From: Baffinella frigidus
Lineage: Eukaryota > Cryptophyceae > Cryptomonadales > Baffinellaceae
Length of the DNA: 10,724 nt
Assembly (NCBI GenBank): GCA_026770585.1
Contig: MU646451.1
Location: forward strand, 61,477-72,200
Direction: 5' to 3'
Part shown: in pieces, positions 8,001-10,724 of the stretch
How the letters are laid out: each line of letters begins with the position of its first letter
Position numbering within the stretch: the first letter of the stretch is position 1
The notes under the pieces: generated by a model
Seen by the model: the letters and a program-made list of their open reading frames with translations, nothing else
Database searches by the model: none
What the model was told of the DNA's origin: nothing
Translations under genes and position numbers: made by a program

Positions 8001-10724
8001 TTGGGCTCACCAATTTGGTGAGCCCGGGATCTTGCCGCTCCAAGGTTGACGGATTTGTACCGCACACCCAGCATGTCAACTTGAGGTATGCCGCCTCCGT
8101 TTATGGCACCCATCCCTCTATTTCTAGCTCTGCCTGAGTAAAACAGGCCTCGCCATAAATGTATTTTAGTTACACTTTTATATATTAGATTTCCTGCTAT
8201 GAATGTATTTTATGGCGCACTCGGTTTTACTCAGGCAGAGTGAGTATGTATGGCACTCGCGCCTCTAGTTGCGGTTCACCGGTCAACCCGAGCGAGGCAG
8301 AGCTAGAATCTTGCGCCTCTAACAACGGATCGCATATCTCTGTTTTTGGCTCCCGCGCCTCCAGTTACGGTTCACGTGTCTCCGTTTCTGGATCCCACCC
8401 CCGGCAGGCGGCGCGTGTGCAGAGGAACCGCTCCCGTTTCGAGTGTGTCTTGGGGACGTGCCGGTAGTGTTTTGTTGTACCGCCGTATGTATGGCACCCG
8501 CGCCTCTAGTTGCGGTTCATCGGTCAACCCGAGCGAGACAGAGCTAGAATTTTGAATACACTGTAAGTTGAGGCCCCGTTATTTTATAGCGAGCTCGCCT
8601 CTATTAATGGATCACACAACCATGGTGGGCATGTTGGTATCAATTAGTATTTTTGTTACACTTTTATATATTAGATTTCCTGCTCTAAATTTATTTTATA
8701 GCGAGCTCGCCTCTCTCAATGGATCACACATCTCTGTTTTTGGCTCCCGCGCCTCCAGTTACGGTTCACGTGTCTCCGTTTACGGATCCCACCTCCGTCA
8801 TGCGGCGCGTGTGCAGAGGAAGCGCTCCCGTTTCGAGTGTGTCTTGGGGACGTGCCGGTAGTGTTTTGTTGTACCGCCCGCGAGGTCGCTCAGGGACTGG
8901 TACTAATTCCGGACGTGACAGTACTAACGAGACCCCCTTAGAACGGGTCCGTTTTTGGAGCCATTGATGCCTTCCTCCCAGTAAGCAGCGGCCGTGTTCC
9001 TTTCCCCCCGGATATCCGGGGGAAATGCGGTTAGAATCCAGTGTAAATGGATAAGATTCTAGTACAAATAGTTTAGATGGACTGTACCCGTGAAGCCCCC
9101 GGTGGCTGCTCAGTGGTTCCCAGACACACGAGCGTGCCGTCCAGCCAAGAGCCTCCCCTCCCTGTAGCGCGTAAGGATACCGAGAGCAAGGGGCTCGTAT
9201 TTTCCGCTCCAAAGTTGACGTCGTGGTCGCTGCAACCCCGGCAGGCGGCGCTTGTGCAGAGGAAGCGCTCCGTCGCCGACGCCGCAAGGTTTTGGGGGTT
9301 CGTGTCTAGGGTCCCTACGGATTGCCTACCGTAGGGTTTAGAGGTGTAGGGTGTACGGTTTAGGGTTTAGGGTTAGGGTTTAGGGTTTGGTGTTTAAGGT
9401 TTAGGGTTTAGGGTTTAGGGTTTAGGGTTTAGGGTTTAGGGTTTAGGGTCTAGGGTTTAGGGTAGCCAGGAACCTCCTCGAATGAATGAATTCAGGGGAA
9501 TTAGTGAGCGAGACCTTTATTACTACCAACACGGCCGCCATGTATGCACCCCCACCGATTAGTGCTGTTTTCTCATCTGTTGGCCACACAACAAAAATGA
9601 AACAATGCCAAACGTTGTCGGTCCTGGTACTACACCGTCATCTTTGCCATTGTTTCATTGTTTTCGTAGCCAACAGGTGTAAAAACAGCTCTAGCCGGGA
9701 ACCTCCTCGAATGAATTAATTCAGGGGAATTAACACGCGGTATTCGGCTACGGTAGGTCCTCGGGCTCGTACAAATTACGCGGTCATGCGAGCGGACGCA
9801 CAGGCCTGTAGATCTCATCTCCCCAGGCATTTCAATTAAATGCTCGAAATGCATACTTTTGGCGTCAGATTCTGCCTGAAGTGGCCAAATTGGCAACTTC
9901 TGGCATCTTGTGACGCCAAAAGTATGCATTTCGAGCATTTAATTTAGATGCCTGGGGGGATGAGATCCCCGCCCGCGAGTTTCAGCCACCCCAAGTGAAG
10001 TTGTTTTATCGTCCGGGTCTGGCGGGTTGGTACCAGGGGTTACTTTCTTTCGGGAATGCCTGGTGCGAGATTGAAGGCTTTTCTGCAGAACCACTTCCAT
10101 TGTCCGCCTATGTCGGGAGCTCGAAGAATCTGAAGGACCTCAAGGGGGTTGGCGAAACGTGGTTTGACGGATGGGGACTGAGAATGATCCACTTAGTACG
10201 GTCCACTTGTCGCCTTAAGTGGCCAGGGTTTGACCAACCTGGTGTCTCTTCGCACGTAGAACCAGTTCCAGAGTCCGCCTATGTTGTGAGCTCGAAGAAC
10301 CTAAAGGACCTAACGGAATACACTTACCTAATCATCCTCCACGGCAGGGGAGTGTTCGGGCGGATGTTCGGCGGGCCCCGAAAGGGTGGGGAGGGGGTTT
10401 CCGGAGTTCCCCTCTCAGAGCCGGAGTTCCCCTCCTACCCACAGGGGGAGGAGCATGCGAAACGTAGCCCCTACAGGGGTACCTCGCTCACAAGAAACTG
10501 CCCCCCCCTTAGGACCACCGTAGGGTCCTGGGGGTAGGCCTACTGTAGGGTCCTAGGGGGGGGCGGTTTCTTAGGAGCGAGGTACCCCATGTGACCTCTA
10601 AACCCTAACCCCTAACACAGGGGTGTGTTCGGACGGATGTTCGGGGGGCCCCGAAAGGGGGGCGGGGGGGAGGGTGCGAAATCTGACGGTGCGGAGGCTG
10701 CTGACGGGTTGGAGGCAAGGGAGG
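2322..10724 (+). CDS. TPR co-chaperone-type gene (FKBP/immunophilin-like C-terminal part), 8 exons, 5' and 3' incomplete
   Basis: I joined eight short exons by reading frame, splice motifs and TPR periodicity. The product has TPR1 (GNRWFEGG..KALDCYTRAL), an acidic linker, TPR2 (ARAYLNQ to LTKAL), TPR3 (VRRAEAYMRL to LDPKSA), then a basic segment and GVFGRMFGG. That order is typical of the C-terminal half of FKBP/AIP-like proteins, which bind the EEVD tail of Hsp90 or Hsp70. Aligned by eye to Hop TPR domains, four of the five carboxylate-clamp positions are kept: Asn in GN, Asn in YLN, and Lys and Arg in KALVR. The first clamp Lys is Leu, with Arg beside it. No PPIase domain was found upstream, so FKBP identity is inferred. 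Donors are GT or GC, and every acceptor is AG followed by G. Transcript support is lacking. Confidence 0.75.
2423..2456 (+). other. Start of intron 1
   Basis: Intron 1 runs 2423-3020 (598 bp, GT-AG). It holds a foldback element, a copy of the exon-1 3' edge and a CCCTCAA array, each listed separately. The remaining 2617-2690 has two copies of a CCAACC(C/A)..ACGATTGCCAACC-like motif and no exon. Confidence 0.6.
2457..2615. mobile_element. 159-bp foldback element (MITE-like) in intron 1
   Basis: The terminal arms pair. The left arm has CATCCTGG followed by AGTATTTCTGAGAAATACGA. The right arm has TCGTATTTCTCAGAAATACT followed by CGCCGGGATGAGAT. A second inner pair is CAACGAAAATTACTACAC and GTGTAGTAATTTTCGTTG. 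There is no coding capacity. The right terminus (GGGATGAGAT) matches that of the 157-bp element at 9811-9967, so the two may belong to one family. A decayed inner motif (GTGTAGTAATTTTCATTG) also occurs near 7920. Confidence 0.85.
2692..2746 (+). pseudogene. Downstream copy of the TPR exon-1 3' edge with its donor
   Basis: GTCAAGG..GACTG(T/C)TAC..CGCGCCCTC..CTCATCAAGTGGGAA repeats the last ~55 nt of exon 1 and keeps a GT donor (TTG|GTGCCT). Translated, it gives VFDCYSRALILIKWEL, mostly conservative changes from ALDCYTRALLLIKWEM. No acceptor AG precedes it and the 5' half is absent, so it looks like an exon fragment. Use as an alternative exon end cannot be excluded. Confidence 0.75.
2820..2898 (+). 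repeat. (CCCTCAA)n array in intron 1
   Basis: Eleven near-perfect heptamers CCCTCAA, a one-base variant of the CCCTAAA telomere C-strand. The C-rich strand is the sense strand of the host gene. Open frames here (NPQPSTLNPQPST) are a by-product of a 7-bp unit without stops. Confidence 0.95.
3021..3083 (+). CDS. TPR gene exon 2: acidic linker and start of TPR2
   Basis: 63 nt, 21 codons, phase 0 at both ends: an acidic run (GDGSEEEELVQEEK) then ARAYLNQ, the start of TPR2 helix A. YLN places an Asn at the second carboxylate-clamp position. The acceptor is CCGAGCAG|G. The donor is non-canonical, CAG|GCTAAC, and opens straight into CTAACCCC repeats. No edge copies were seen. Confidence 0.8.
3084..3560 (+). 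repeat. Intron 2: degenerate telomere-like C-rich DNA
   Basis: The 477-bp GC-AG intron begins with (CCCCTAAC)n at the donor. It continues as drifting CCCTAAA/CCCGAAA/CCCCAAC-like units to about 3440, then plain pyrimidine-rich sequence ending CTCTACGGCAG. The sense strand carries almost no runs of G up to about 3440. Several units contain CTAAC, which fits the branch-point consensus. Confidence 0.85.
3561..3614 (+). CDS. TPR gene exon 3: TPR2 helices A/B (micro-exon)
   Basis: 54 nt, 18 codons, phase 0 to phase 0, encoding AAALLKLGRPAEAARAAS. This continues the ARAYLNQ of exon 2 as the classical A-x-LLKLGR-x-x-EA TPR helix-turn-helix. Acceptor CTACGGCAG|G, donor TCG|GTAAAA. It is GC-rich and sharply distinct from the A/C-rich DNA on both sides, which helps set the borders. 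Confidence 0.85.
3633..3930 (+). repeat. (CCCGAAA)n array in intron 3
   Basis: About 40 heptamers, mostly CCCGAAA with CCCGGAA, CCCAAAA and ACCGGAA variants. Local runs share a variant (for example four CCCGGAA in a row near 3740), as expected from slippage or local amplification. Long open frames on both strands (RNPKPET and GFRVSGF repeats) are by-products of the stop-free 7-bp period. Confidence 0.95.
3967..4034 (+). repeat. (CCCTCAA)n array flush with the exon 4 acceptor
   Basis: Nine CCCTCAA units end in CAACCAG|G at 4036, so the array itself forms the last ~65 nt of intron 3 (3615-4036). Pyrimidine tract and acceptor come directly from repeat sequence. Confidence 0.95.
4037..4075 (+). 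CDS. TPR gene exon 4: end of TPR2 (39-nt micro-exon)
   Basis: 39 nt, 13 codons, phase 0, encoding EALLLRPRLTKAL. Joined to exon 3 it completes TPR2 in the family pattern EAL-x-L-x-P-x-x-x-KAL. The Lys of TKAL aligns with the clamp Lys of TPR3. Acceptor AACCAG|G follows directly on the CCCTCAA array, and the donor is CTG|GTGTGC. Confidence 0.82.
4117..4490. repeat. ~30-bp minisatellite with 180-bp higher-order repeat
   Basis: About 12 units of roughly 30 bp with the core GTTTTAGTAC-x-x-GCACGTCCGCACGTCC. Blocks recur at 180 bp: the rare variant CACGTAGTTGCGTTTTAGTA starts at 4229 and again at 4409, with the following units also matching. Intron 4 (4076-5135, 1060 bp) is mostly this array plus the inverted repeat downstream. 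It is not a CRISPR array, because there are no unique spacers. Confidence 0.85.
4691..4721 (+). repeat. 16-bp tandem repeat, two copies
   Basis: ACATGGTGCATATCG is repeated exactly at a 16-bp period. The surrounding 4500-4750 has no exon I could support. It contains a short inverted pair GATGTTC/GAACATC at about 4598-4622. Confidence 0.8.
4753..4986. repeat. Imperfect long inverted repeat around a decoy exon-5 edge
   Basis: The left arm (about 4753-4844: CATTGAAT.., TGCATGCA.., TCGGTGGGGGTGCATACATG.., CGTGTTGT) is a diverged reverse complement of the right arm (about 4905-4986: ACCAACACGGCCGTCATG.., GTGCACCCCCACCGA.., TGCATGCAATGAATTCAG). The loop contains the decoy at 4875. A third copy of the right-arm block lies at 9521-9560, so this is a dispersed repeat. 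Confidence 0.6.
4875..4892 (+). pseudogene. Decoy 1: copy of the exon-5 acceptor and 5' edge
   Basis: AAAG|GTGAGGCGGGCAGAGGCG is identical to the acceptor and first 18 nt of exon 5, then diverges (TGTGTGTGAGAGAGACC). It would splice in frame but leads out of the TPR reading. Confidence 0.8.
5046..5063 (+). pseudogene. Decoy 2: copy of the exon-5 acceptor and 5' edge
   Basis: AAAAG|GTGAGGCGGGCAGAGGCG follows a (CT)n tract (about 5010-5039) and is again identical to the exon-5 start for 18 nt. Its downstream block (AATGGAATCAGTTCTTCCACCCTTAATAAAGG) resembles the sequence after decoy 1 (AATGAATTCAGTTATCCACTCTCAATAACGG). A whole intron-tail plus exon-edge unit was therefore tandemly copied. Confidence 0.8.
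5136..5201 (+). CDS. TPR gene exon 5: TPR3 helices A/B
   Basis: 66 nt, 22 codons, phase 0 to phase 0. It encodes VRRAEAYMRLEKFDHA followed by ADDLKQ, a canonical TPR helix pair continuing from exon 4's TKAL. KALVR supplies the last two clamp positions (Lys and Arg four residues apart). Acceptor CTTGAAAAG|G; the donor is non-canonical, CAG|GCAACC. Two 5'-edge decoys precede it and three or more 3'-edge copies follow. Confidence 0.85.
5271..5299 (+). pseudogene. Exon-5 3'-edge copy a
   Basis: TTCGACCACGCCGCGGACGA and the following CCTCAAACA copy the FDHAADDLK segment. The donor is broken (CACCCC instead of CAGGC) and a stop follows. Confidence 0.75.
5468..5515 (+). pseudogene. Exon-5 3'-edge copy b (48 of 66 nt, donor kept)
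   Basis: 45 of 48 bases match exon 5 from its TAC ATG codons to CAG|GC. One Ala becomes Val and one change is silent. It continues into GCAACCCTCAACCC like the real donor. There is no AG directly in front (CTTATCCG), so it cannot act alone as an internal exon. Confidence 0.85.
5671..5700 (+). pseudogene. Exon-5 3'-edge copy c with a GT donor
   Basis: 26 of 30 bases match the exon-5 end (FDHAANDLKQ). Three of the four differences are silent. The boundary here is CAG|GTTCCT, so the same exon edge occurs with a GT donor while the main copy has GC. Confidence 0.8.
5904..5996. mobile_element. 93-bp element TTAA-GTGGCCAG..CTGGCCAC-TTAA
   Basis: The ends are a perfect 12-bp inverted repeat (TTAAGTGGCCAG/CTGGCCACTTAA) with TTAA outermost. 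That is consistent with TTAA-targeting superfamilies such as piggyBac, but not proof. Its right end overlaps the left TIR of the 1-kb element. The terminus CCTTAAGTGGCCAGG recurs once at 10213, without a partner. Confidence 0.55.
6018..6085. promoter_or_regulatory. Left subterminal palindromes (three copies)
   Basis: Three 16-bp near-palindromes at 6018, 6041 and 6070 follow TGTAG(C/T)CCC(G/C)GCTACA. The third is the perfect form. Their placement just inside the TIR suggests protein-binding sites of the element. Confidence 0.65.
6125..6210. repeat. Hairpin with 13-bp perfect stem
   Basis: AATCTGAGAGCAC (6142-6154) pairs with GTGCTCTCAGATT (6190-6202). The outer GCAGAGA/TCTCTGC pair extends the stem with internal loops. 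It lies downstream of the minus-strand gene and could be a small nested insertion. Confidence 0.6.
6347..6352 (-). promoter_or_regulatory. AATAAA polyadenylation signal of the minus-strand gene
   Basis: AATAAA reads on the minus strand 44 nt after the TAG stop at 6397-6399. Position and sequence fit a canonical poly(A) signal, although a hexamer can occur by chance. Confidence 0.5.
6397..6897 (-). CDS. Two-exon gene of unknown function inside the TIR element
   Basis: Exon 1 (6897-6625, 91 codons) starts at ATG in a Kozak-like context (GCCATGG). Exon 2 (6531-6397) has 44 codons plus TAG. The 93-bp intron (6624-6532) has donor CCG|GTGATT, acceptor GCAAG|G and phase 0, and its sense strand is CCCTCAA/CCCTAACC repeat, as in the TPR gene. 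The predicted protein has 135 aa. Exon 1 is rich in Ala, Arg and Leu (PEIWAPARAALAWAMQRH, then VFALLL, GAMHERQLLRLGR, APVLQLL), probably helical. Exon 2 has LDEAMLPWIERED, GDSWFCSVET and ends KKRASEAA. There is no signal peptide or membrane span. I do not recognise the family. It may be a host gene fragment captured by the element. Confidence 0.6.
6532..6624 (-). other. Short intron made of telomere-like repeat
   Basis: On the coding strand the last ~40 nt read CCCTCAACCCTCAACCCTAA and then CCCCGAAACCC, before CTAATGCAAG|G. CTAAC sits at a plausible branch-point distance. Donor and exon-2 start share GTGAT (GTGATT and GTGATG), which resembles a short duplication at the intron borders. Confidence 0.55.
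6942..6977. promoter_or_regulatory. Right subterminal palindromes (two copies)
   Basis: TGTAGCCCAGGCTACA (6942) and CGTAGCCGGGGCTACA (6962) are the right-hand counterparts of the left cluster. They also lie about 45-80 bp upstream of the minus-strand ATG, so they could double as promoter elements of the cargo gene. Confidence 0.6.
7042..7182. repeat. Dispersed GTTGACTAA motifs
   Basis: GGTTGACTAA(C/T)CCG at 7042 and 7147 and GTTGACTAATC at 7170 lie in +, with a reverse copy GATTAGTCAA at 7103. TTGTACCAGGA is also repeated (7064, 7084). This is the tail of intron 5 before exon 6, with no coding signal. Confidence 0.5.
7203..7247 (+). CDS. TPR gene exon 6: end of TPR3
   Basis: 45 nt, 15 codons, phase 0 at both ends, encoding AFHLDPKSASVRRAQ. 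It joins ADDLKQ of exon 5 to give the usual LKQA-x-x-LDP ending of a TPR and the start of the following helix. Acceptor TGTACGCAG|G, donor CAG|GTATCG. Its last 19 nt are copied exactly at 7591 and 7793. Confidence 0.82.
7253..7402. mobile_element. 150-bp foldback element right after exon 6
   Basis: The left arm GTTCTCATCTCGAAAGATAG.. and the right arm ..CAGTTATCTCCCGAGATGAAC are inverted over about 32 bp, including AACCAGTTCC/GGAACTGGT. A second inner pair is ATAGGAGG..TTGAAT/ATTCAACCTCCTAT. Nearly the whole element is one long hairpin, only 5 bp from the exon donor. Confidence 0.8.
7487..7531. repeat. Perfect 20-bp-stem hairpin
   Basis: GTTTGGTCACGTATCTCCCG and its exact reverse complement are separated by ATACA. 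A third partial copy (ACGTGACCAAAC) lies at 7714. The lack of mismatches suggests recent origin or selection on structure. Confidence 0.9.
7591..7609 (+). pseudogene. Exon-6 3'-edge copy a
   Basis: GTCCGTGCGCCGCGCCCAG is identical to the end of exon 6 and is followed by GCACCA, a possible GC donor. Confidence 0.75.
7793..7811 (+). pseudogene. Exon-6 3'-edge copy b
   Basis: The same 19-mer is followed by ATATCCTTCCTC, similar to the intron start after exon 6 (GTATCGTTCTCA) but with GT changed to AT, so the donor is lost. 7812-8000 is A/T-rich with no gene; GTGTAGTAATTTTCATTG near 7920 is a relic of the intron-1 element. Confidence 0.75.
8003..8025. repeat. Near-perfect palindrome
   Basis: GGGCTCACCAA-T-TTGGTGAGCCC, an 11-bp stem with a one-base centre. 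Confidence 0.85.
8128..8240. mobile_element. 113-bp foldback element
   Basis: The terminal arms CTCTGCCTGAGTAAAAC and GTTTTACTCAGGCAGAG are perfect (17 bp), with a second inner match CGCCATAAA/TTTATGGCG. The A/T-rich centre (GTTACACTTTTATATATTAG and following bases) recurs at 8657-8690, so a related element is present there. Confidence 0.85.
8244..8484 (+). repeat. Tandem duplication unit A (241 bp)
   Basis: The unit starts GTATGTATGGCAC and ends TTTTGTTGTACCGCC. It contains 21-bp sub-repeats that read GS(R/H)(A/V/I)S(V/S)(Y/F) in one frame, then a copy of the exon-7 start, then FECVLGTCR and a stop. The open frame here (about 75 codons) lacks support as a separate gene. Confidence 0.85.
8408..8434 (+). 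pseudogene. Exon-7 5'-edge copy in unit A with acceptor
   Basis: CCCCGGCAG|GCGGCGCGTGTGCAGAGGAA and the next seven bases reproduce the exon-7 acceptor and its first 27 nt with two base differences (AARVQRNRS). The sequence then diverges. Confidence 0.75.
8485..8878 (+). repeat. Tandem duplication unit B (394 bp) with a ~153-bp insertion
   Basis: The ends match unit A closely. Extra sequence lies after GAGCTAGAAT (8550) and includes a 112-bp direct duplication of TTATTTTATAGCGAGCTCGC.. (8579 and 8691) plus the A/T-rich core shared with 8128-8240. Its exon-7-edge copy (8802-8828) has lost the AG acceptor (CAT in place of CAG). Confidence 0.8.
8879..9244. other. End of intron 6 with palindromes, no gene
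   Basis: Intron 6 is 7248-9244 (1997 bp, GT-AG). This part holds the near-perfect palindrome TTTCCCCC..GGATATCC..GGGGGAAA at 9001-9025 and a TAGAATC/GATTCTA pair at about 9032-9061. No exon with good borders was seen. The 173-codon minus-strand open frame over 8766-9287 is a shadow of repeats and exon 7. Confidence 0.55.
9245..9288 (+). CDS. TPR gene exon 7: basic segment after TPR3
   Basis: 44 nt: 14 codons encoding AALVQRKRSVADAA plus two bases (AG). Acceptor CCCCGGCAG|G, donor AAG|GTTTTG. Phase 0 at the start fits exon 6, and the two leftover bases fit the single base opening exon 8 (making Arg). In FKBP-like proteins a charged helix of this kind follows the third TPR. Confidence 0.75.
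9331..9462 (+). repeat. Interstitial (TTTAGGG)n telomere-type array
   Basis: About 15 plant-type heptamers, the core 9400-9455 nearly perfect, the 5' part degenerate. Here the G-rich strand is the sense strand of the TPR gene, the reverse of introns 1-5. Intron 7 spans 9289-10620. Confidence 0.95.
9464..9505 (+). repeat. Direct repeat left of foldback element
   Basis: AGCC(A/G)GGAACCTCCTCGAA and what follows, to GGGGAATTA, is repeated at 9693-9732. Only a few bases differ over 40 bp. Confidence 0.85.
9521..9560 (+). repeat. Dispersed repeat shared with 4911-4958
   Basis: ATTACTACCAACACGGCCG and GCACCCCCACCGA match the right arm of the inverted repeat in intron 4. An inverted, diverged copy is at about 4789-4836. 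Confidence 0.75.
9561..9692. mobile_element. 132-bp foldback element
   Basis: The left arm GCTGTTTT..CTGTTGGC..AATGAAACAATG is the imperfect reverse complement of the right arm CATTGTTTCATT..GCCAACAG..AAAACAGC over about 50 bp. It ends exactly where the second direct repeat begins (9693). Confidence 0.8.
9693..9732 (+). repeat. Direct repeat right of foldback element
   Basis: Partner of 9464-9505. The pair encloses the dispersed block and the foldback, suggesting a composite insertion or segmental duplication of ~229 bp. Confidence 0.85.
9811..9967. mobile_element. 157-bp foldback element with 57-bp near-perfect arms
   Basis: The arms 9811-9867 and 9911-9967 (GATCTCATCTCCCCAGGCAT.. to ..ACTTTTGGCGTCA and its reverse) differ at only a few positions and surround a 43-bp loop. 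The terminus GATCTCATC(T/C)CC resembles that of the 159-bp element at 2457-2615. It is among the best-preserved foldbacks in the window, hence possibly recent. Confidence 0.9.
9995..10396 (+). other. Open reading segment with a 57-codon-spaced internal duplication
   Basis: Within one frame, EPLPLSAYVGSSKNLKDL (from about 10088) recurs as EPVPESAYVVSSKNLKDL 171 bp later. The two DNA copies differ in seven codons, four of them silently. The frame then runs into an exon-8 edge copy and later into a foldback element, ending at 10537. I do not recognise it. It lies in intron 7 of the TPR gene and may be only a repeat, so a separate protein is weakly supported. Confidence 0.3.
10345..10396 (+). pseudogene. 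Upstream copy of exon-8 acceptor and 5' edge
   Basis: CACGGCAG|G followed by GAGTGTTCGGGCGGATGTTC and beyond encodes GVFGRMFGGPRKGG, the same as exon 8, and keeps an AG|G acceptor. After ~50 nt it diverges into GEGVSGVPL. The copies at 10345 and 10618 lie 273 bp apart. Confidence 0.8.
10401..10434 (+). repeat. 20-bp tandem repeat
   Basis: CCGGAGTTCCCCTC occurs at 10401 and 10421. Confidence 0.7.
10473..10591. mobile_element. ~119-bp foldback element
   Basis: ACAGGGGTACCTCGCTC..AAGAAAC..GCCCCCCC..TAGGACC is matched in reverse by GGTCCTA..GGGGGGGC..GTTTCTTAGGAGCGAGGTACCCC and a final ATGT. It lies between the exon-8 edge copy and exon 8. Confidence 0.85.
10592..10620 (+). promoter_or_regulatory. 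Exon 8 splice acceptor region from telomere-like repeat
   Basis: CTAAACCCTAACCCCTAACA then CAG|G: three C-strand telomere-like units with two CTAAC motifs stand directly before the acceptor AG. Confidence 0.6.
10621..10724 (+). CDS. TPR gene exon 8 (partial): C-terminal tail
   Basis: One base completes the split Arg codon, then GVFGRMFGGPRKGGGGEG, AKSDGAEAADGLEARE and on to the window edge without a stop. The aromatic GVFGRMFGG after a charged helix corresponds in position to the KLYANMF-type motif of FKBP co-chaperones. The Ala/Glu/Gly-rich tail is likely disordered. Phase agreement with exon 7 supports the join. Confidence 0.72.

Noticed and set aside
8766-9287. 173-codon minus-strand open frame beginning MRRRRRSASSAQ
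   Set aside because: It is antisense to exon 7 and the duplicated units; its composition follows from the GC-rich exon edge. No splice or start context was convincing.

Overview
This window is nuclear DNA of a eukaryote, most likely a microalga or related protist. The reasons are plant-type telomere-like repeats (TTTAGGG/CCCTAAA and variants), spliceosomal introns, tRNA-derived repeats and many small terminal-inverted-repeat (TIR) elements. I infer introns with GT or GC donors whose acceptor AG is always followed by G. That style is known from dinoflagellates, and GC donors are also frequent in some haptophytes, so the lineage stays open. There are no bacterial operons and no CRISPR array.

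The main gene is on the + strand. It is a tetratricopeptide-repeat (TPR) co-chaperone-type gene split into eight short exons: 2322-2422, 3021-3083, 3561-3614, 4037-4075, 5136-5201, 7203-7247, 9245-9288 and 10621 to beyond the window end. Its 5' exons were not found. All junction phases agree, and the joined product is three consecutive TPRs followed by a C-terminal tail with a GVFGRMFGG motif, as in FKBP-like immunophilins. The introns run from 422 to 2001 bp. Introns 1 to 5 are largely C-rich heptamer arrays (CCCTCAA, CCCTAAC, CCCGAAA, CCGTAAA). Introns 5 to 7 are mostly mobile-element debris.

A second gene lies on the - strand inside intron 5 (6897 down to 6397). It has two exons in phase, a Kozak-like ATG, a TAG stop and an AATAAA signal 44 nt after the stop. 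It sits inside a ~1.0 kb element with identical 21-bp TIRs (5992-6998) and five copies of a 16-bp subterminal palindrome. The layout is therefore a gene inside a transposon-like element inside an intron.

Layout: 1-900 holds a duplicated ~350-bp unit ending in tRNA-Asp-like sequence. 950-1360 has low-order repeats and degenerate G-rich telomere-like DNA. 1362-1620 is a second tRNA-Asp-like repeat split by a 129-bp foldback element, with the empty site preserved at 810/811. 1930-2321 is duplicated intron/exon-edge material. 2322-5201 is TPR exons 1-5. 5202-7202 is intron 5 with the nested element and gene. 7203-10724 is exons 6-8, with foldback elements, duplications and a true TTTAGGG array at 9331-9462.

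The most unusual pattern is that fragments of exon edges, together with the adjoining splice site, are copied into the neighbouring introns. 5' edges are copied only upstream and 3' edges only downstream (exons 1, 5, 6, 7 and 8).
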